Positions 51,943-61,073 are shown, numbered from the stretch's first letter. The stretch is 64,000 nucleotides of DNA from Telluribacter sp035998675 (GCF_035998675.1 NZ_DASYHI010000007.1:124001-188000); one strand, 5' to 3'. Program-made: numbers and translations. The notes: generated from the letters alone by a model not told the origin.

Positions 51943-53418
51943 TTAATACGATCGGGCAAATACCACTCTGCGGGTCGAAGGCTGACCAGAATAAATACAG
52001 GTACCGGGTTTTTCGACGGCATTCAGCGGAATACACCGTATGGTAGCTTTGGTTTCTTCCTTGATTTTCTCCTCGGTTTCGGGAGTGCCGTCCCAATGAG
52101 CCAGCACAAAGCCTGCCTTGCCATCAAGTACCTCCTTAAATTCCTGGTAGGTATCAACCTGGGTAGTATTTTCTTCCCGGAAAGCGAGCGCCTTGTTATA
52201 AATTGACTGTTGAATATCTTCGAGCAACTGACTGATGTACTCAGTGATTCCCTCCAGCGATACCGTTTCCTTGGTTTTGGTGTCACGACGGGCTACTTCC
52301 ACCGTTCCGTTTTCCAGGTCGCGCATGCCCATGGCCAGCCGCACCGGTACCCCGCGCAGTTCATATTCGGCAAATTTCCAGCCGGGCTTGTTGGCATCGC
52401 TGTCGTCAAACTTCACCGAAACTCCTTTTGCTTTCAGTTCTTTTTTAATTTGGTCGGCCCTTTCGCGCAGCTGACCCAGTTGCTCTTCATTCTTGAAAAT
52501 AGGTACTATTACAACCTGAATGGGCGCCAGTTTGGGAGGAAGTACCAGGCCGCTGTCGTCCGAGTGCGCCATAATCAGCGCACCCATCAGGCGGGTACTT
52601 ACCCCCCAGGAGGTACCCCACACATGGTCAAGTTTGCCGTCTTTATCCTGGAACTTTACGTCAAAAGCTTTCGCAAAATTTTGTCCCAGGAAGTGCGAAG
52701 TACCGGCCTGAAGGGCCTTGCCGTCCTGCATCAACGCTTCAATACAATAGGTTTCCAGGGCGCCCGCGAAGCGTTCATTGGGTGTTTTTACACCCCGAAC
52801 AACGGGTACCGCCATCCACTCTTCGGCAAAGGTGGCGTACACTTCCAGCATCTGTTCGGTTTCGGCAATGGCTTCCTGAGCGGTGGCGTGGGCCGTATGG
52901 CCTTCCTGCCACAGAAACTCCGCCGTTCTCAGGAACAGGCGGGTGCGCATCTCCCAGCGTACCACGTTAGCCCATTGGTTGATGAGCAGCGGCAGGTCAC
53001 GGTACGATTGAATCCAGTTTTTATAGGTACTCCAGATAACGGTTTCGGAGGTAGGCCTGACGATGAGTTCTTCTTCAAGCTTGGCGTCCGGGTCAACGAC
53101 GACACCCTTACCGTCCGGGTCGTTCTTAAGGCGATAATGGGTCACTACGGCACATTCCTTCGCAAATCCTTCGACATGAGCAGCTTCCTTACTCAAATAG
53201 GATTTGGGGATAAAGAGCGGAAAGTAGGCGTTGGTATGTCCGGTTTCCTTGAACATGTCATCCAAAGCCCGCTGCATTTTTTCCCAGATAGAATACCCGT
53301 AGGGTTTGATTACCATGCAACCGCGTACGGGCGAATTTTCGGCCAGGTCGGCCCTTCTTACCAGTTCATTGTACCATTCGGAATAGTTCTCGCTACGGGA
53401 AGGTAAGGCTTTACTCAT
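51943..53418 (-). CDS. proS: Prolyl-tRNA synthetase (eukaryote/archaeon-like ProS)
   Basis: 491 residues, shorter than the bacterial type because it lacks the editing insert. Class II motif 1 YFPLFIPKSYL, motif 2 REMRT-like WEMRTRLFLRTAEFLWQEGH, motif 3 in GVSTRLMGALIM, then an anticodon-binding domain and the zinc/C-terminal part ending RRVVFARSY. It charges tRNA-Pro. The 491-residue form is typical of Bacteroidota. Confidence 0.95.
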   Translation of the reverse strand: MSKALPSRSENYSEWYNELVRRADLAENSPVRGCMVIKPYGYSIWEKMQRALDDMFKETGHTNAYFPLFIPKSYLSKEAAHVEGFAKECAVVTHYRLKNDPDGKGVVVDPDAKLEEELIVRPTSETVIWSTYKNWIQSYRDLPLLINQWANVVRWEMRTRLFLRTAEFLWQEGHTAHATAQEAIAETEQMLEVYATFAEEWMAVPVVRGVKTPNERFAGALETYCIEALMQDGKALQAGTSHFLGQNFAKAFDVKFQDKDGKLDHVWGTSWGVSTRLMGALIMAHSDDSGLVLPPKLAPIQVVIVPIFKNEEQLGQLRERADQIKKELKAKGVSVKFDDSDANKPGWKFAEYELRGVPVRLAMGMRDLENGTVEVARRDTKTKETVSLEGITEYISQLLEDIQQSIYNKALAFREENTTQVDTYQEFKEVLDGKAGFVLAHWDGTPETEEKIKEETKATIRCIPLNAVEKPGTCIYSGQPSTRRVVFARSY

Positions 53419-53480
53419 GGGTAGTAGTAGTTAATAGAATACAGGTGACTTTTTGCCAGTCAAATACGCATACTGGGTTG

Positions 53481-53488
53481 CAAAGATA
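53481..53488 (-). promoter_or_regulatory. -7 box of proS
   Basis: On the minus strand TATCTTTG, an exact TAnnTTTG, 62 bp before the proS ATG. Confidence 0.5.
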
Positions 53489-53499
53489 GTTTTTTATGT

Positions 53500-53507
53500 T
53501 ATATTTG
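53500..53507 (+). promoter_or_regulatory. -7 box of the repetitive lipoprotein gene
   Basis: TATATTTG, an exact TAnnTTTG. The two -7 boxes of the divergent genes lie only 11 bp apart, so their promoters overlap. Confidence 0.5.
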
Positions 53508-53598
53508 TACTTAACGGAGTCCGGGTATCGTTTTCAAACAATACGAACGGATTTTGTATTATACATGTTAATTAATAGAATATAACCCGATTTATGCC

Positions 53599-54924
53599 AT
53601 GACTACCTTACGAAATGTGAAGTACTTGTCAGTGGTTGCTCTCATAGGGGTTTGGGGTTGTTCCTCCAACCAATATGCATCGCGCTCCGGGGAAGTGTAT
53701 GATGACCTCTACGGCAACTCTTCTGATGTTGAGGTAGCCGTGAATAATCGTACGACCCGCGAAGCCAGCCGATACGACAACCCTGATTTCCAGTCTGCCA
53801 ATGGTGTTGCTACTAACGAAGGCAGTGCAGATTATTATGATGAATCTTATTTGTCGTCCCGAAAAGTACAGCGTCGGGTAACGGATGAACCAGGGTACAA
53901 CTCTGGTTTCCGCGAAGGCTATATGGCCGGACAAAATGCAATGTTTGATCCTTTCTTCATGAATTCCTATGGAGGGTTCTGGCCCGGCGCCAGTTCATCT
54001 TTCCGCATGGGCTTTCAGATGGGTATCAACCGTTCGCTACGTTTTGGAATGAGTCCCTTCATCGGAATGGGTGGTATGTACGCCTGGAACCGGATGGGAT
54101 ACAGCCCCTGGGGCTTTAACAGCTGGGGCTATGATCCCTTTATGGGAGGTATGGCCATGGGTGGCTGGGGAAGTCCCTTCTACGGAATGAACGGCATGGG
54201 AATGTACGGTATGGGTGATCCTTTCTGGGGTTATGGCGGCTTTAACAGCTGGGGTAATCCTTACGGAGGGTACTACGGTGGCTATGGCATGAATCCATGG
54301 GCCTATAATCGTCCGGTTGTTGTTGTCAATAATAACACAGACCGGAACGAATATCGCCGTACGTACGGTCCCCGTGGTAGTAGCAGTGGTGTTCGTAGTA
54401 CTGATGCTTACAACCGTGATTTCTCAAATGCTACCCGTACCAACCGGAACGCAGCAAGTGGCCGTCAGGGAGTAGATAGTTATGATAATTCAGCCACGAA
54501 CAATGCCCGTGGTACTACCAGCAGCGATGCTTACTATGCCCGTCCAAGGAGCAACAGCAGCGGAACCTACTACGACGGAAACAGTAGTTCAGGTCGTGCC
54601 GGAGTAGGAGCAGCAAGCAGTACTGGTGATTCGCGCCGTTCGTCCGCTAACAGTGATTACTACTATTCACGGCCACGCTCTAACAGCAGCGGAACATACC
54701 GGAGCAGTAGTAGTCCTTCAACCCGGAGTTACGAAAACAGCAGCCCGGCTTCTAATAGCAGATCGTACGAAAGTGGTACCCGTAGTAACTCTACCTACCA
54801 GGCTCCCAGCCGTTCTAACAGTACACCTTCGTACAACCAGAGCAGCCCCCGTAGCAGCGCACCAATGCCATCCAGCAGTCCCTCGTCGGGTAGCAGCGCT
54901 CCCCGTTCGCGTGGTCCAAGATGA
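53599..54924 (+). CDS. Lipoprotein with Gly/Met/Trp-rich middle and Ser/Tyr/Arg repeats
   Basis: 441 residues. Lipobox with Cys21 (VWGCSSN). Residues about 100-130 still look folded. Then a stretch very rich in Gly, Met, Trp, Tyr, Pro and Phe (about 120-235: NSWGYDPFMGGMAMGGWG, GMNGMGMYGMGDPFWGYGG) and a C-terminal half dominated by Ser, Asn, Tyr and Arg, with the unit RPRSNSSGTY repeated (near residues 315 and 357) and many YYxRPRSNSSG-type copies. No domain recognised; presumably a surface-exposed disordered or amyloid-like protein. It starts 180 bp from divergent proS. Confidence 0.7.
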   Translation: MTTLRNVKYLSVVALIGVWGCSSNQYASRSGEVYDDLYGNSSDVEVAVNNRTTREASRYDNPDFQSANGVATNEGSADYYDESYLSSRKVQRRVTDEPGYNSGFREGYMAGQNAMFDPFFMNSYGGFWPGASSSFRMGFQMGINRSLRFGMSPFIGMGGMYAWNRMGYSPWGFNSWGYDPFMGGMAMGGWGSPFYGMNGMGMYGMGDPFWGYGGFNSWGNPYGGYYGGYGMNPWAYNRPVVVVNNNTDRNEYRRTYGPRGSSSGVRSTDAYNRDFSNATRTNRNAASGRQGVDSYDNSATNNARGTTSSDAYYARPRSNSSGTYYDGNSSSGRAGVGAASSTGDSRRSSANSDYYYSRPRSNSSGTYRSSSSPSTRSYENSSPASNSRSYESGTRSNSTYQAPSRSNSTPSYNQSSPRSSAPMPSSSPSSGSSAPRSRGPR

Positions 54925-54981
54925 TAGATGTTGATTGAAAATAGGTGAAACAGAATTCACCGATGTGAGTTATATAAGGAG

Positions 54982-55014
54982 ACCCCGTAGAATGTGATAT
55001 TTTGCGGGGTTTTT
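54982..55014 (+). terminator. Terminator after the repetitive lipoprotein gene
   Basis: ACCCCG (54982-54987) pairs with CGGGGT (55005-55010) with a 17-nt loop, then TTTT. It sits between this gene and the FadL-like gene, so they are separate transcripts. Confidence 0.65.
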
Positions 55015-55062
55015 CGTTTATTTTTTACCTTTTATTTTTTACCAAAATTCACAAAGAAGCCC

Positions 55063-56607
55063 ATGAAAAAATCAGGAAAATGGATGGGAACGCTGGCCCT
55101 GCTGCTGCTGACGTTGACCTCCCAGGCACAGTACGCTTTTGATGCGTTAAGCTTCTCCGAAATAAATCAGACTGGTACTGCCCGCTTTCAGGGGGTAGGA
55201 GGTAACCAGGTTTCGCTGGGTGGCGATGCCAGTACCATAAGCGGTAATCCGGCGGGCCTCGGATTTTACAATCGTTCTGAACTGAGTATTAGTCCGGCAT
55301 TTACAAATATTAACACCCGAAGTACCTACATTGACCAGGTAACTACCGACGGCAAAACTACCCCCAATCTGGCGCAGGCTTCGCTGGTGATTGCCGGCAG
55401 CCCGCAAAGCTTCAACCGGAAGTGGAAACGAACCTCCATTGGAATTTCGTTCACCCGACAGCAATCATTCCAAAACCTGTTTACCTATAGGGGTACTAAT
55501 AATCGCTCCTCGTTTGGTGACTACGTAGTGGAGCAGGCCAATGCCCGCAATATCTCCGCCGAAAGGCTCGACCTGGAAGACTATAATCCTAACGTCAACG
55601 AGGCCTATTCGCTGGAAGGCGCCTACTACCAGTTGTACCTGATTAATCCTTCCACCGCAGTAGGCCCTCCTTACATCCGGTACGACCGCAACAGCCCAAC
55701 CAGTCAGATGGGTACCTTTGATGCCCGTGGAGCCCACAGCCAATGGAATTTTGCTTATGCCGGTAACTATGACGATAAAGTTTACGTTGGCCTTTCTATT
55801 GGATTTAACCGTATCAACTACAACTACACCCACACCATTGACGAGCGCTTTACGGGAGGACAGGTTTTTCGTGGCCTTACCCATACCGAAGACCTGAACG
55901 TAACCGGTAACGGTTTGAACGGTACCCTGGGGGTAATTTACAAAGCTACTCCTGCCTTACAATTGGGTGGTTCCCTTACTTCCCCAACCTTTATGTCCAT
56001 GCGCGAAACTTTTAACGAGGTAGCCGCCGTGGATGTCATTGGCGTCCCCACTGATAACCAGGGCGTATTTGTTCCGGATATTACCCGGATTCCCCTTGCA
56101 CCCAATGACTTTGAATACAGTATCACCAGTCCACTGCGGGCAGCCGGTGGAGCTACTTACTTTTTGGGTACAAACGGCTTCCTTTCGGGAACGGTGGAGT
56201 ATGTTGGGTACCGGGGCATGAGGGTAAACTCCCGCACGTTAAGTGGCATTGATAATACCAATTTCCGGAACGAGCAAAACGACGAAATCAGAAATACCTT
56301 CAATAATACCATTAATGTACGGCTGGGGGGTGAAGCCCGGATTCAGCAGTTCAGAGCGCGGGCGGGTGTGGCCTACCTGGGCGATCCCTACCGCTTTATG
56401 CTGGATGGCCTTAACCGGAGCAAGCTGTTGTTTTCGGGAGGTATCGGCTTCCGGACTGACCGGTTTTTTATTGACGCAACGGGTACCTTCAATACCTATA
56501 AATCTACCTATACTCCCTACGTACTTTTCAACCAGAACGATTATGCTTCCGTGGATATAAACAATCGGAATATCAATGTGATACTTACGCTGGGTACTTT
56601 CTTTTAA
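55063..56607 (+). CDS. OmpP1/FadL-family-like outer-membrane protein
   Basis: 514 residues from ATG at 55063 (MKKSGKWMGTLALLLLTLTS), with a signal peptide ending near SQAQ; the frame opens at 54994 but those residues lie in the terminator region. The N-terminal hatch-like FQGVGGNQVSLGGDASTISG, then NPAGLGFYNRSEL, is the FadL/TodX-like pattern seen in Bacteroidota outer-membrane proteins, and the rest is beta-barrel strands ending ILTLGTFF. Role: uptake of hydrophobic compounds or porin-like; not certain. Confidence 0.75.
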   Translation: MKKSGKWMGTLALLLLTLTSQAQYAFDALSFSEINQTGTARFQGVGGNQVSLGGDASTISGNPAGLGFYNRSELSISPAFTNINTRSTYIDQVTTDGKTTPNLAQASLVIAGSPQSFNRKWKRTSIGISFTRQQSFQNLFTYRGTNNRSSFGDYVVEQANARNISAERLDLEDYNPNVNEAYSLEGAYYQLYLINPSTAVGPPYIRYDRNSPTSQMGTFDARGAHSQWNFAYAGNYDDKVYVGLSIGFNRINYNYTHTIDERFTGGQVFRGLTHTEDLNVTGNGLNGTLGVIYKATPALQLGGSLTSPTFMSMRETFNEVAAVDVIGVPTDNQGVFVPDITRIPLAPNDFEYSITSPLRAAGGATYFLGTNGFLSGTVEYVGYRGMRVNSRTLSGIDNTNFRNEQNDEIRNTFNNTINVRLGGEARIQQFRARAGVAYLGDPYRFMLDGLNRSKLLFSGGIGFRTDRFFIDATGTFNTYKSTYTPYVLFNQNDYASVDINNRNINVILTLGTFF

Positions 56608-56640
56608 GCTTATTGACGTTTTCAGCAAGTACTTGTAAAT

Positions 56641-56682
56641 AAAATAGGGAGGCGGCCAGTTGAACGGCCGCCTCCCTATTTT
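56641..56682. terminator. Bidirectional terminator with 17-bp perfect stem
   Basis: AAAATAGGGAGGCGGCC (56641-56657) pairs with GGCCGCCTCCCTATTTT (56666-56682) around AGTTGAAC, between the convergent FadL-like and aroK genes. Confidence 0.93.
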
Positions 56683-56692
56683 TGCGTCAGAA

Positions 56693-57199
56693 TTAATGGA
56701 GTAGGGGGCGAATCAGGTACAGGAGTGTGTTAATGTCGGTTTCGCCGGAAATGGTCAGGTCAGCCTGGGAATAAAAGGGGAGCCGCGCTTCGTATTTGGT
56801 AGTTAGTTCTTTTTCCAAAGAAGAAACTCCGGACAGCAGCGGGCGGTCGTCCTGGCCGTGACTTTCAATGCGGCAGGCCAGAAGGACCGGGGGTACATCC
56901 AGAAATACGCTGATTCCATTGTCCCGGATAAATTGCATATTGTCAAAAAAGCAAGGTGCCCCGCCTCCGGTGGCTACCACCAATCCACGATTAGGGCGGG
57001 TTGTTTTAAGTACCCTGCTTTCCACTTCCCGGAAATATGCTTCTCCTTTTCCAGCAAATATCTCCGGAATACTCATTTGTTCTTCTTTTACAATGAGCTT
57101 ATCCATATCCACAAACCGGTACCACAGCGCTTTGGCCAGTTTTTTTCCCAGGGTAGATTTTCCCGAAGAAGGCATCCCTACCAAGAAAATGTTTTTCAT
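56693..57199 (-). CDS. aroK: Shikimate kinase
   Basis: 168 residues. P-loop GMPSSGKSTLGKKLAKAL, FVDMDKLI with the conserved Asp, FREVESRVL, and VVATGGGAPCF. It phosphorylates shikimate on the way to chorismate. Its start overlaps the stop of the DoxX-family gene (4 bp), indicating coupled translation. Confidence 0.95.
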   Translation of the reverse strand: MKNIFLVGMPSSGKSTLGKKLAKALWYRFVDMDKLIVKEEQMSIPEIFAGKGEAYFREVESRVLKTTRPNRGLVVATGGGAPCFFDNMQFIRDNGISVFLDVPPVLLACRIESHGQDDRPLLSGVSSLEKELTTKYEARLPFYSQADLTISGETDINTLLYLIRPLLH

Positions 57200-58302
57200 G
57201 GAGTTACCTGGCTATTTACTTGTGCCAGTACTTCTTCGGCCGTGGGGGTATCATTGTAGTGCCACTTTCCCTTTACCGTTCCTTCGTTGAGCAGCCAAAT
57301 ACCCGGATTGGAGCGGGAGATGGTTTTCAAAACCGTAGCATCCGCGTAATAGTAAGGTACCTGAAGTTGCTGGGCCTGGATAAATTTTTCGATTTCGGTT
57401 CCGCTGGCCGACGTAAGAATCACCGTCTCCACGCCCTGAGGTTTCAGCTCGGTAATTAATTTACGTATATCGGGGAATGCCGCCAGGTTGAGATCTTTCA
57501 GATTTTTAATGATGATAAACAGCTTTTTGCCCTCAAAAGAAGCCTGGGTAAAATCGGTTTCATCGTTCCAAACCCGGTAATCGGTTATTTTTGGCTTGGC
57601 CTCTTCATTCAGCACGACCATCTCTTTGAAGATATAGGTAGTGTCCGAGGGGAATTGCTCAAACTCAAAGTCCTTGCCGTCCCTTTCAAACACGTACGAA
57701 TAACGCAGAGGCTCCGAAGGCTTCATTTGCTGCGGAATATTGGCTCCCACCCGATAAGGCAGCAGGTCCAGAATGGGCAGGTGACGAATAGCATAAAACG
57801 CTATACCCAGCGAAAGTACCGTGGCTGCCACCACAATAATGCCGGTAGGCATAGCCCGGAACTGGTGCCGCTGCCAGAGGATAATAAGAATAAGTACCAG
57901 CAGGAAGATATCCTTGCCAAAGGAAGTCCAGGGCTTGAGTTTAATGGCATCACCAAAACACCCGCAGTCGGTTACCTTGTTGAAGTAAGCCGAGTAGAAG
58001 GTCAGGAAGGTGAAGAAAACAATAATTATCAGCAGGAGCCAGGAAACGGTTTTGGGCTTATAACTCACCAGGAGCGCTACCCCCAGAATGACCTCGGCTG
58101 CACAAAGAAACACCGATAAGTACAGCGCAAAGGGAACCAGCGCCATAAAGAAGTCATGCAGGGCAGGTACATCGGTGGCGAATACTTCAAAGTACTCTTC
58201 CAGCTTTATCTGGGTGCCAACGGGATCATTGAGCTTAATGAGTCCCGAGAAAATAAAAATGACTCCAACAAGTACACGGGCTATTTGGGCGACAATCTTC
58301 AT
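57196..58302 (-). CDS. BT_3928-family membrane protein: DoxX/MauE domain plus thioredoxin-like tail
   Basis: 368 residues from ATG at 58302 (MKIVAQIARVLVGVIFIFSG). About four helices (5-165) of the DoxX/MauE type, with conserved Cys-Gly-Cys in KVTDCGCFGDAIKLKPW, then a periplasmic region (about 200-368) with a thioredoxin-like fold (KLFIIIKNLKDLNLAAF, then ETVILTSASGTEIEKFIQAQ) that has no CxxC. MauE-like proteins assist disulfide formation. It is conserved beside DUF1599 and folP in Bacteroidota. Confidence 0.83.
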   Translation of the reverse strand: MKIVAQIARVLVGVIFIFSGLIKLNDPVGTQIKLEEYFEVFATDVPALHDFFMALVPFALYLSVFLCAAEVILGVALLVSYKPKTVSWLLLIIIVFFTFLTFYSAYFNKVTDCGCFGDAIKLKPWTSFGKDIFLLVLILIILWQRHQFRAMPTGIIVVAATVLSLGIAFYAIRHLPILDLLPYRVGANIPQQMKPSEPLRYSYVFERDGKDFEFEQFPSDTTYIFKEMVVLNEEAKPKITDYRVWNDETDFTQASFEGKKLFIIIKNLKDLNLAAFPDIRKLITELKPQGVETVILTSASGTEIEKFIQAQQLQVPYYYADATVLKTISRSNPGIWLLNEGTVKGKWHYNDTPTAEEVLAQVNSQVTP

Positions 58303-58378
58303 GGTAGAGATAGGGTATTTGTATAGCAATGCTGCAACTGTAATTTTAGTATTAGTTGGCCCTCAAAAATTGATTTTT

Positions 58379-58927
58379 TCAGGCGTTTGTACGCAAAGCG
58401 TTAGACTTTATCAGGCAAAATACACAGTAATTAATAATATCCTGATAGCCTGATTTGACGCCCTCCGAAACGAGCGTGTGTCCCTGATTATCCTCAATTT
58501 GCTTGATTCTGAGAAGCTTCATCAGAATAATGTCCGTCATGGAGCTAACCCGCATATCCCGCCAGGCTTCGCCGTAGTCATGGTTTTTATTGAAAAGTAA
58601 TTCTTTTACCTCCACTACCTGCTCGTTATAGAGCCGACTCAGCTCATCCGCACTCAGCTCGCCGGTCTTTTGATCCTGCGCAATCTGGATCAGGGCCATA
58701 ACGCAGTAGTTGATAATCCCCACAAATTCCGTCGAGACATCATCCTCTACTTTCTGAACTCCTTTTTCCTGAATGGTCCGGATTCGCTGGCCTTTTATGA
58801 ATATCTGATCGGTGATGGATGGCAGGCGGAGGATACGCCAGGAAGTACCATAGTCTTTGTTTTTCTTTTCAAAAAGGTCTTGGCATTGTCGGATGATCTC
58901 CTGATATTCCGCTTCGGTTGATTTCAC
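58379..58927 (-). CDS. DUF1599 (nucleotide-modification-associated) protein with internal duplication
   Basis: 182 residues from GTG at 58927 (MKSTEAEYQEIIRQC). The frame is open further, but that part lies opposite folP and has no family likeness. Two copies of the same unit are clear: FEKKNKDYGTSWRILRLPS then IINYCVMALIQI, and FNKNHDYGEAWRDMRVSS then IINYCVFCLIK. Function unproven; related domains occur in phage nucleotide-modification systems. Its start faces that of folP across 13 bp. Confidence 0.82.
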   Translation of the reverse strand: MKSTEAEYQEIIRQCQDLFEKKNKDYGTSWRILRLPSITDQIFIKGQRIRTIQEKGVQKVEDDVSTEFVGIINYCVMALIQIAQDQKTGELSADELSRLYNEQVVEVKELLFNKNHDYGEAWRDMRVSSMTDIILMKLLRIKQIEDNQGHTLVSEGVKSGYQDIINYCVFCLIKSNALRTNA

Positions 58928-58940
58928 AGCAATAAAATGT

Positions 58941-59816
58941 ATGGGTAGCGATTTAAAGAATAATACGTCGCAAGATATAAAAAAAACGCTCAATGTGGGG
59001 GGGCGGCTGGTGGAGCTTTCCCCGCCCGTGGTCATGGGTATCCTGAATATAACCCCCGATTCGTTTTTCAAAGGCGGGCGCGTCAGTTCCCATGCCGATG
59101 AGGTACTGCAACGGGCCGGTTCCATGCGGGAGCAGGGGGCGGGTATTCTGGATGTGGGAGGGTACTCAACCCGGCCCGGAGCCCGGGAGATAAGCCCCGC
59201 CGAAGAACAGGACCGGGTACTTCCGGTGATTGAAACCATCCGAAAAAACCTGCCGGACCTCCTGATTTCGGTCGATACTTTTCGGGCCGGGGTTGCCCGC
59301 GAAGCGGTTAGGGCCGGGGCGCATATCATCAACGACGTGGCGGGGGGAAACCTCGACCAGGCCATGTTTGCGACCGTGGCCGAGCTTAAGGTACCTTACA
59401 TACTGATGCACATGCGGGGTACGCCCCAAACCATGACTAAACTTACGCAGTATGATAGGCTGGTACCTGACATCCTGAGGGAGTTGCAAAAGAAGGTAGC
59501 CGAACTTCGGCAACTCGGGGTAGCCGATATTATTGTTGATCCGGGAATTGGCTTCGCTAAAACGGGTGCCCAGAACTTTAAACTACTGCAGAACCTGGGT
59601 GAATTCCATCAGTTGGGATGCCCACTGCTGGTAGGCATTTCCCGTAAATCTTTCATTTGGCGTACCCTGGGGCATACGGCCGAGGAAGCTCTAAACGGTA
59701 CCACGGTACTTAACACCCTGGCTCTGCAGCAGGGAGCGGATATACTGCGGGTACACGATGTACGCGAAGCGGCCGAAGCCGTAAAACTTTGGTGGTCAAC
59801 AGTGGCGGCGGAGTAG
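58941..59816 (+). CDS. folP: Dihydropteroate synthase
   Basis: 291 residues. It joins p-aminobenzoate with the pterin pyrophosphate in folate synthesis and is the sulfonamide target. Motifs: MGILNITPDSFF, DVGGYSTRPGA, ISVDTFRAGVAREAVRAGA, IINDVAGG, DPGIGFAKT and GISRKSFIWRTLG. It lies 42 bp before cdaA on the same strand. Confidence 0.96.
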   Translation: MGSDLKNNTSQDIKKTLNVGGRLVELSPPVVMGILNITPDSFFKGGRVSSHADEVLQRAGSMREQGAGILDVGGYSTRPGAREISPAEEQDRVLPVIETIRKNLPDLLISVDTFRAGVAREAVRAGAHIINDVAGGNLDQAMFATVAELKVPYILMHMRGTPQTMTKLTQYDRLVPDILRELQKKVAELRQLGVADIIVDPGIGFAKTGAQNFKLLQNLGEFHQLGCPLLVGISRKSFIWRTLGHTAEEALNGTTVLNTLALQQGADILRVHDVREAAEAVKLWWSTVAAE

Positions 59817-59858
59817 AAAATTGGTAATTTAGGCCCTGTAAATAATTCCCACATCAAA

Positions 59859-60677
59859 ATGCGCATTGGCTTTCTTACGGTTAACTGGACCGATTTGCTC
59901 GATATATTATTGGTTGCCTTTCTGCTATACCAGATTTACTACCTGGTCAAAGGCAGTATTGCCAGCCGGGTATTTTTGGGGTACCTGTTCGTATATATTT
60001 TCTACCTGATAGTAAAGGGTCTGGGCCTGGAACTCCTTACTTCCATCCTACAGTACTTTATGGGCGTGGGAGCCATTGCCCTTATTGTTATTTTCCAGCA
60101 GGAAATCAGGCGCTTTTTGTTAATCATCGGGAGATCAACTGTTTTTACCAACAGCCGTTTCTTGTCCAATCTTTTTGGCTCGGCGGTGGTCAATATCCGC
60201 GCCCAGACCCTAAAAGAAGTAGTTGAAGCCTGCCGGACTATTTCCTCCGATTTCAACGGAGCCCTGATTGCCATTAAGAAAAATGATGACCTGGAAAAGT
60301 ACATCCAGACGGGCGAGCAGCTGGACTCAAGGGTTTCCAGACCACTCCTGATTTCGCTTTTTAACCAGTACAGTGTCCTGCACGACGGGGCCGTTATAGT
60401 CCAGGATGACCGCCTGAAGGCCGCCCGTTGTGTACTACCCGTAGCCGATGGGGAAGATGTACCTTCCACGCTGGGCTTCCGGCACCGGGCGGCCATTGGT
60501 ATGAGTGAAGCAACCGACGCCGCCGTGGTGGTAATTTCGGAACAGACCGGGCGGATCTCCCTTTCGGTAGAAGGTGAACTATACGCAAATATTCCTCCCT
60601 CCGAACTGGAAATCCGGCTGAAAGAGTACCTGATGTCGGGGGCACAACGGCAGCCGGCAAAAACAACGAAGGACTGA
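59859..60677 (+). CDS. cdaA: Diadenylate cyclase CdaA (c-di-AMP synthase)
   Basis: 272 residues. Three N-terminal helices (about 10-85), then a DisA_N catalytic domain: LFNQYSVLHDGAVIVQ with the DGA motif, and LGFRHRAAIGMSE with the RHR motif. It makes cyclic di-AMP, which controls potassium and osmolyte balance and cell-wall homeostasis. No CdaR partner is nearby; Bacteroidota commonly have the gene next to folP. Confidence 0.94.
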   Translation: MRIGFLTVNWTDLLDILLVAFLLYQIYYLVKGSIASRVFLGYLFVYIFYLIVKGLGLELLTSILQYFMGVGAIALIVIFQQEIRRFLLIIGRSTVFTNSRFLSNLFGSAVVNIRAQTLKEVVEACRTISSDFNGALIAIKKNDDLEKYIQTGEQLDSRVSRPLLISLFNQYSVLHDGAVIVQDDRLKAARCVLPVADGEDVPSTLGFRHRAAIGMSEATDAAVVVISEQTGRISLSVEGELYANIPPSELEIRLKEYLMSGAQRQPAKTTKD

Positions 60678-60746
60678 AAGTTTGAACTGGCAAGTACCCA
60701 GGCGTGGCCGGAATAGCCAGCACCCTAATATTAATACTGCCAAAAT

Positions 60747-60778
60747 TTTGGTTTTTGAGGTAGATATGCCTATTTTTG
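60747..60778 (+). promoter_or_regulatory. rpsT promoter, textbook Bacteroidota form
   Basis: TTTG at 60747-60750, 20 bp spacer, TATTTTTG at 60771-60778; both elements fit the Bacteroidota sigma consensus (TTTG / TAnnTTTG). The S20 ATG is at 60816. Confidence 0.8.
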
Positions 60779-60815
60779 CAGACCTTTTCAAGTATAGAAA
60801 AAATTCATTTCAAAA

Positions 60816-61073
60816 ATGGCAAATCATAAGTCTGCATTAAAGCGTATTCGTGCCAACGAAACCAAGCGCCTGCGTAACCGTTACCAGCACAAGACTACCC
60901 GTTCTTTTATTAAAAAATTGAGAGGAACCACCGAACCCGAAGCGGCTACCCAACTTTACAAAGAGGTATCTTCTATGCTGGATCGTTTGGCCAAGAAGAA
61001 CGTTATCCACAAAAATAAAGCGGCTAACCAAAAGTCAAAACTGGCTCGTTTCGTTAACTCACTGGCGGCTTAA
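60816..61073 (+). CDS. rpsT: 30S ribosomal protein S20
   Basis: 85 residues, highly basic. MANHKSALKRIRANETKRLR and SFIKKLRGTTEPEAATQLYK, ending NKAANQKSKLARFVNSLAA are standard S20 blocks. It binds 16S rRNA in the small subunit. Monocistronic, with its own promoter and terminator. Confidence 0.97.
   Translation: MANHKSALKRIRANETKRLRNRYQHKTTRSFIKKLRGTTEPEAATQLYKEVSSMLDRLAKKNVIHKNKAANQKSKLARFVNSLAA

Noticed and set aside
52210..53406. 398-residue open frame on the + strand.
   Set aside because: It is antisense to proS, whose class II synthetase motifs are complete; the frame is a by-product of codon bias and shows no domain.
54300..54900. Repeated DNA segments that could look like a CRISPR or VNTR.
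   Set aside because: The repeats are in phase with the lipoprotein frame, irregular in spacing and diverged, so they are coding low-complexity repeats.
58928..59365. Extended N-terminus of the DUF1599 frame (about 146 extra residues).
   Set aside because: That part lies opposite folP; family members start near KSTEAEYQ, for which a GTG at 58927 is available.
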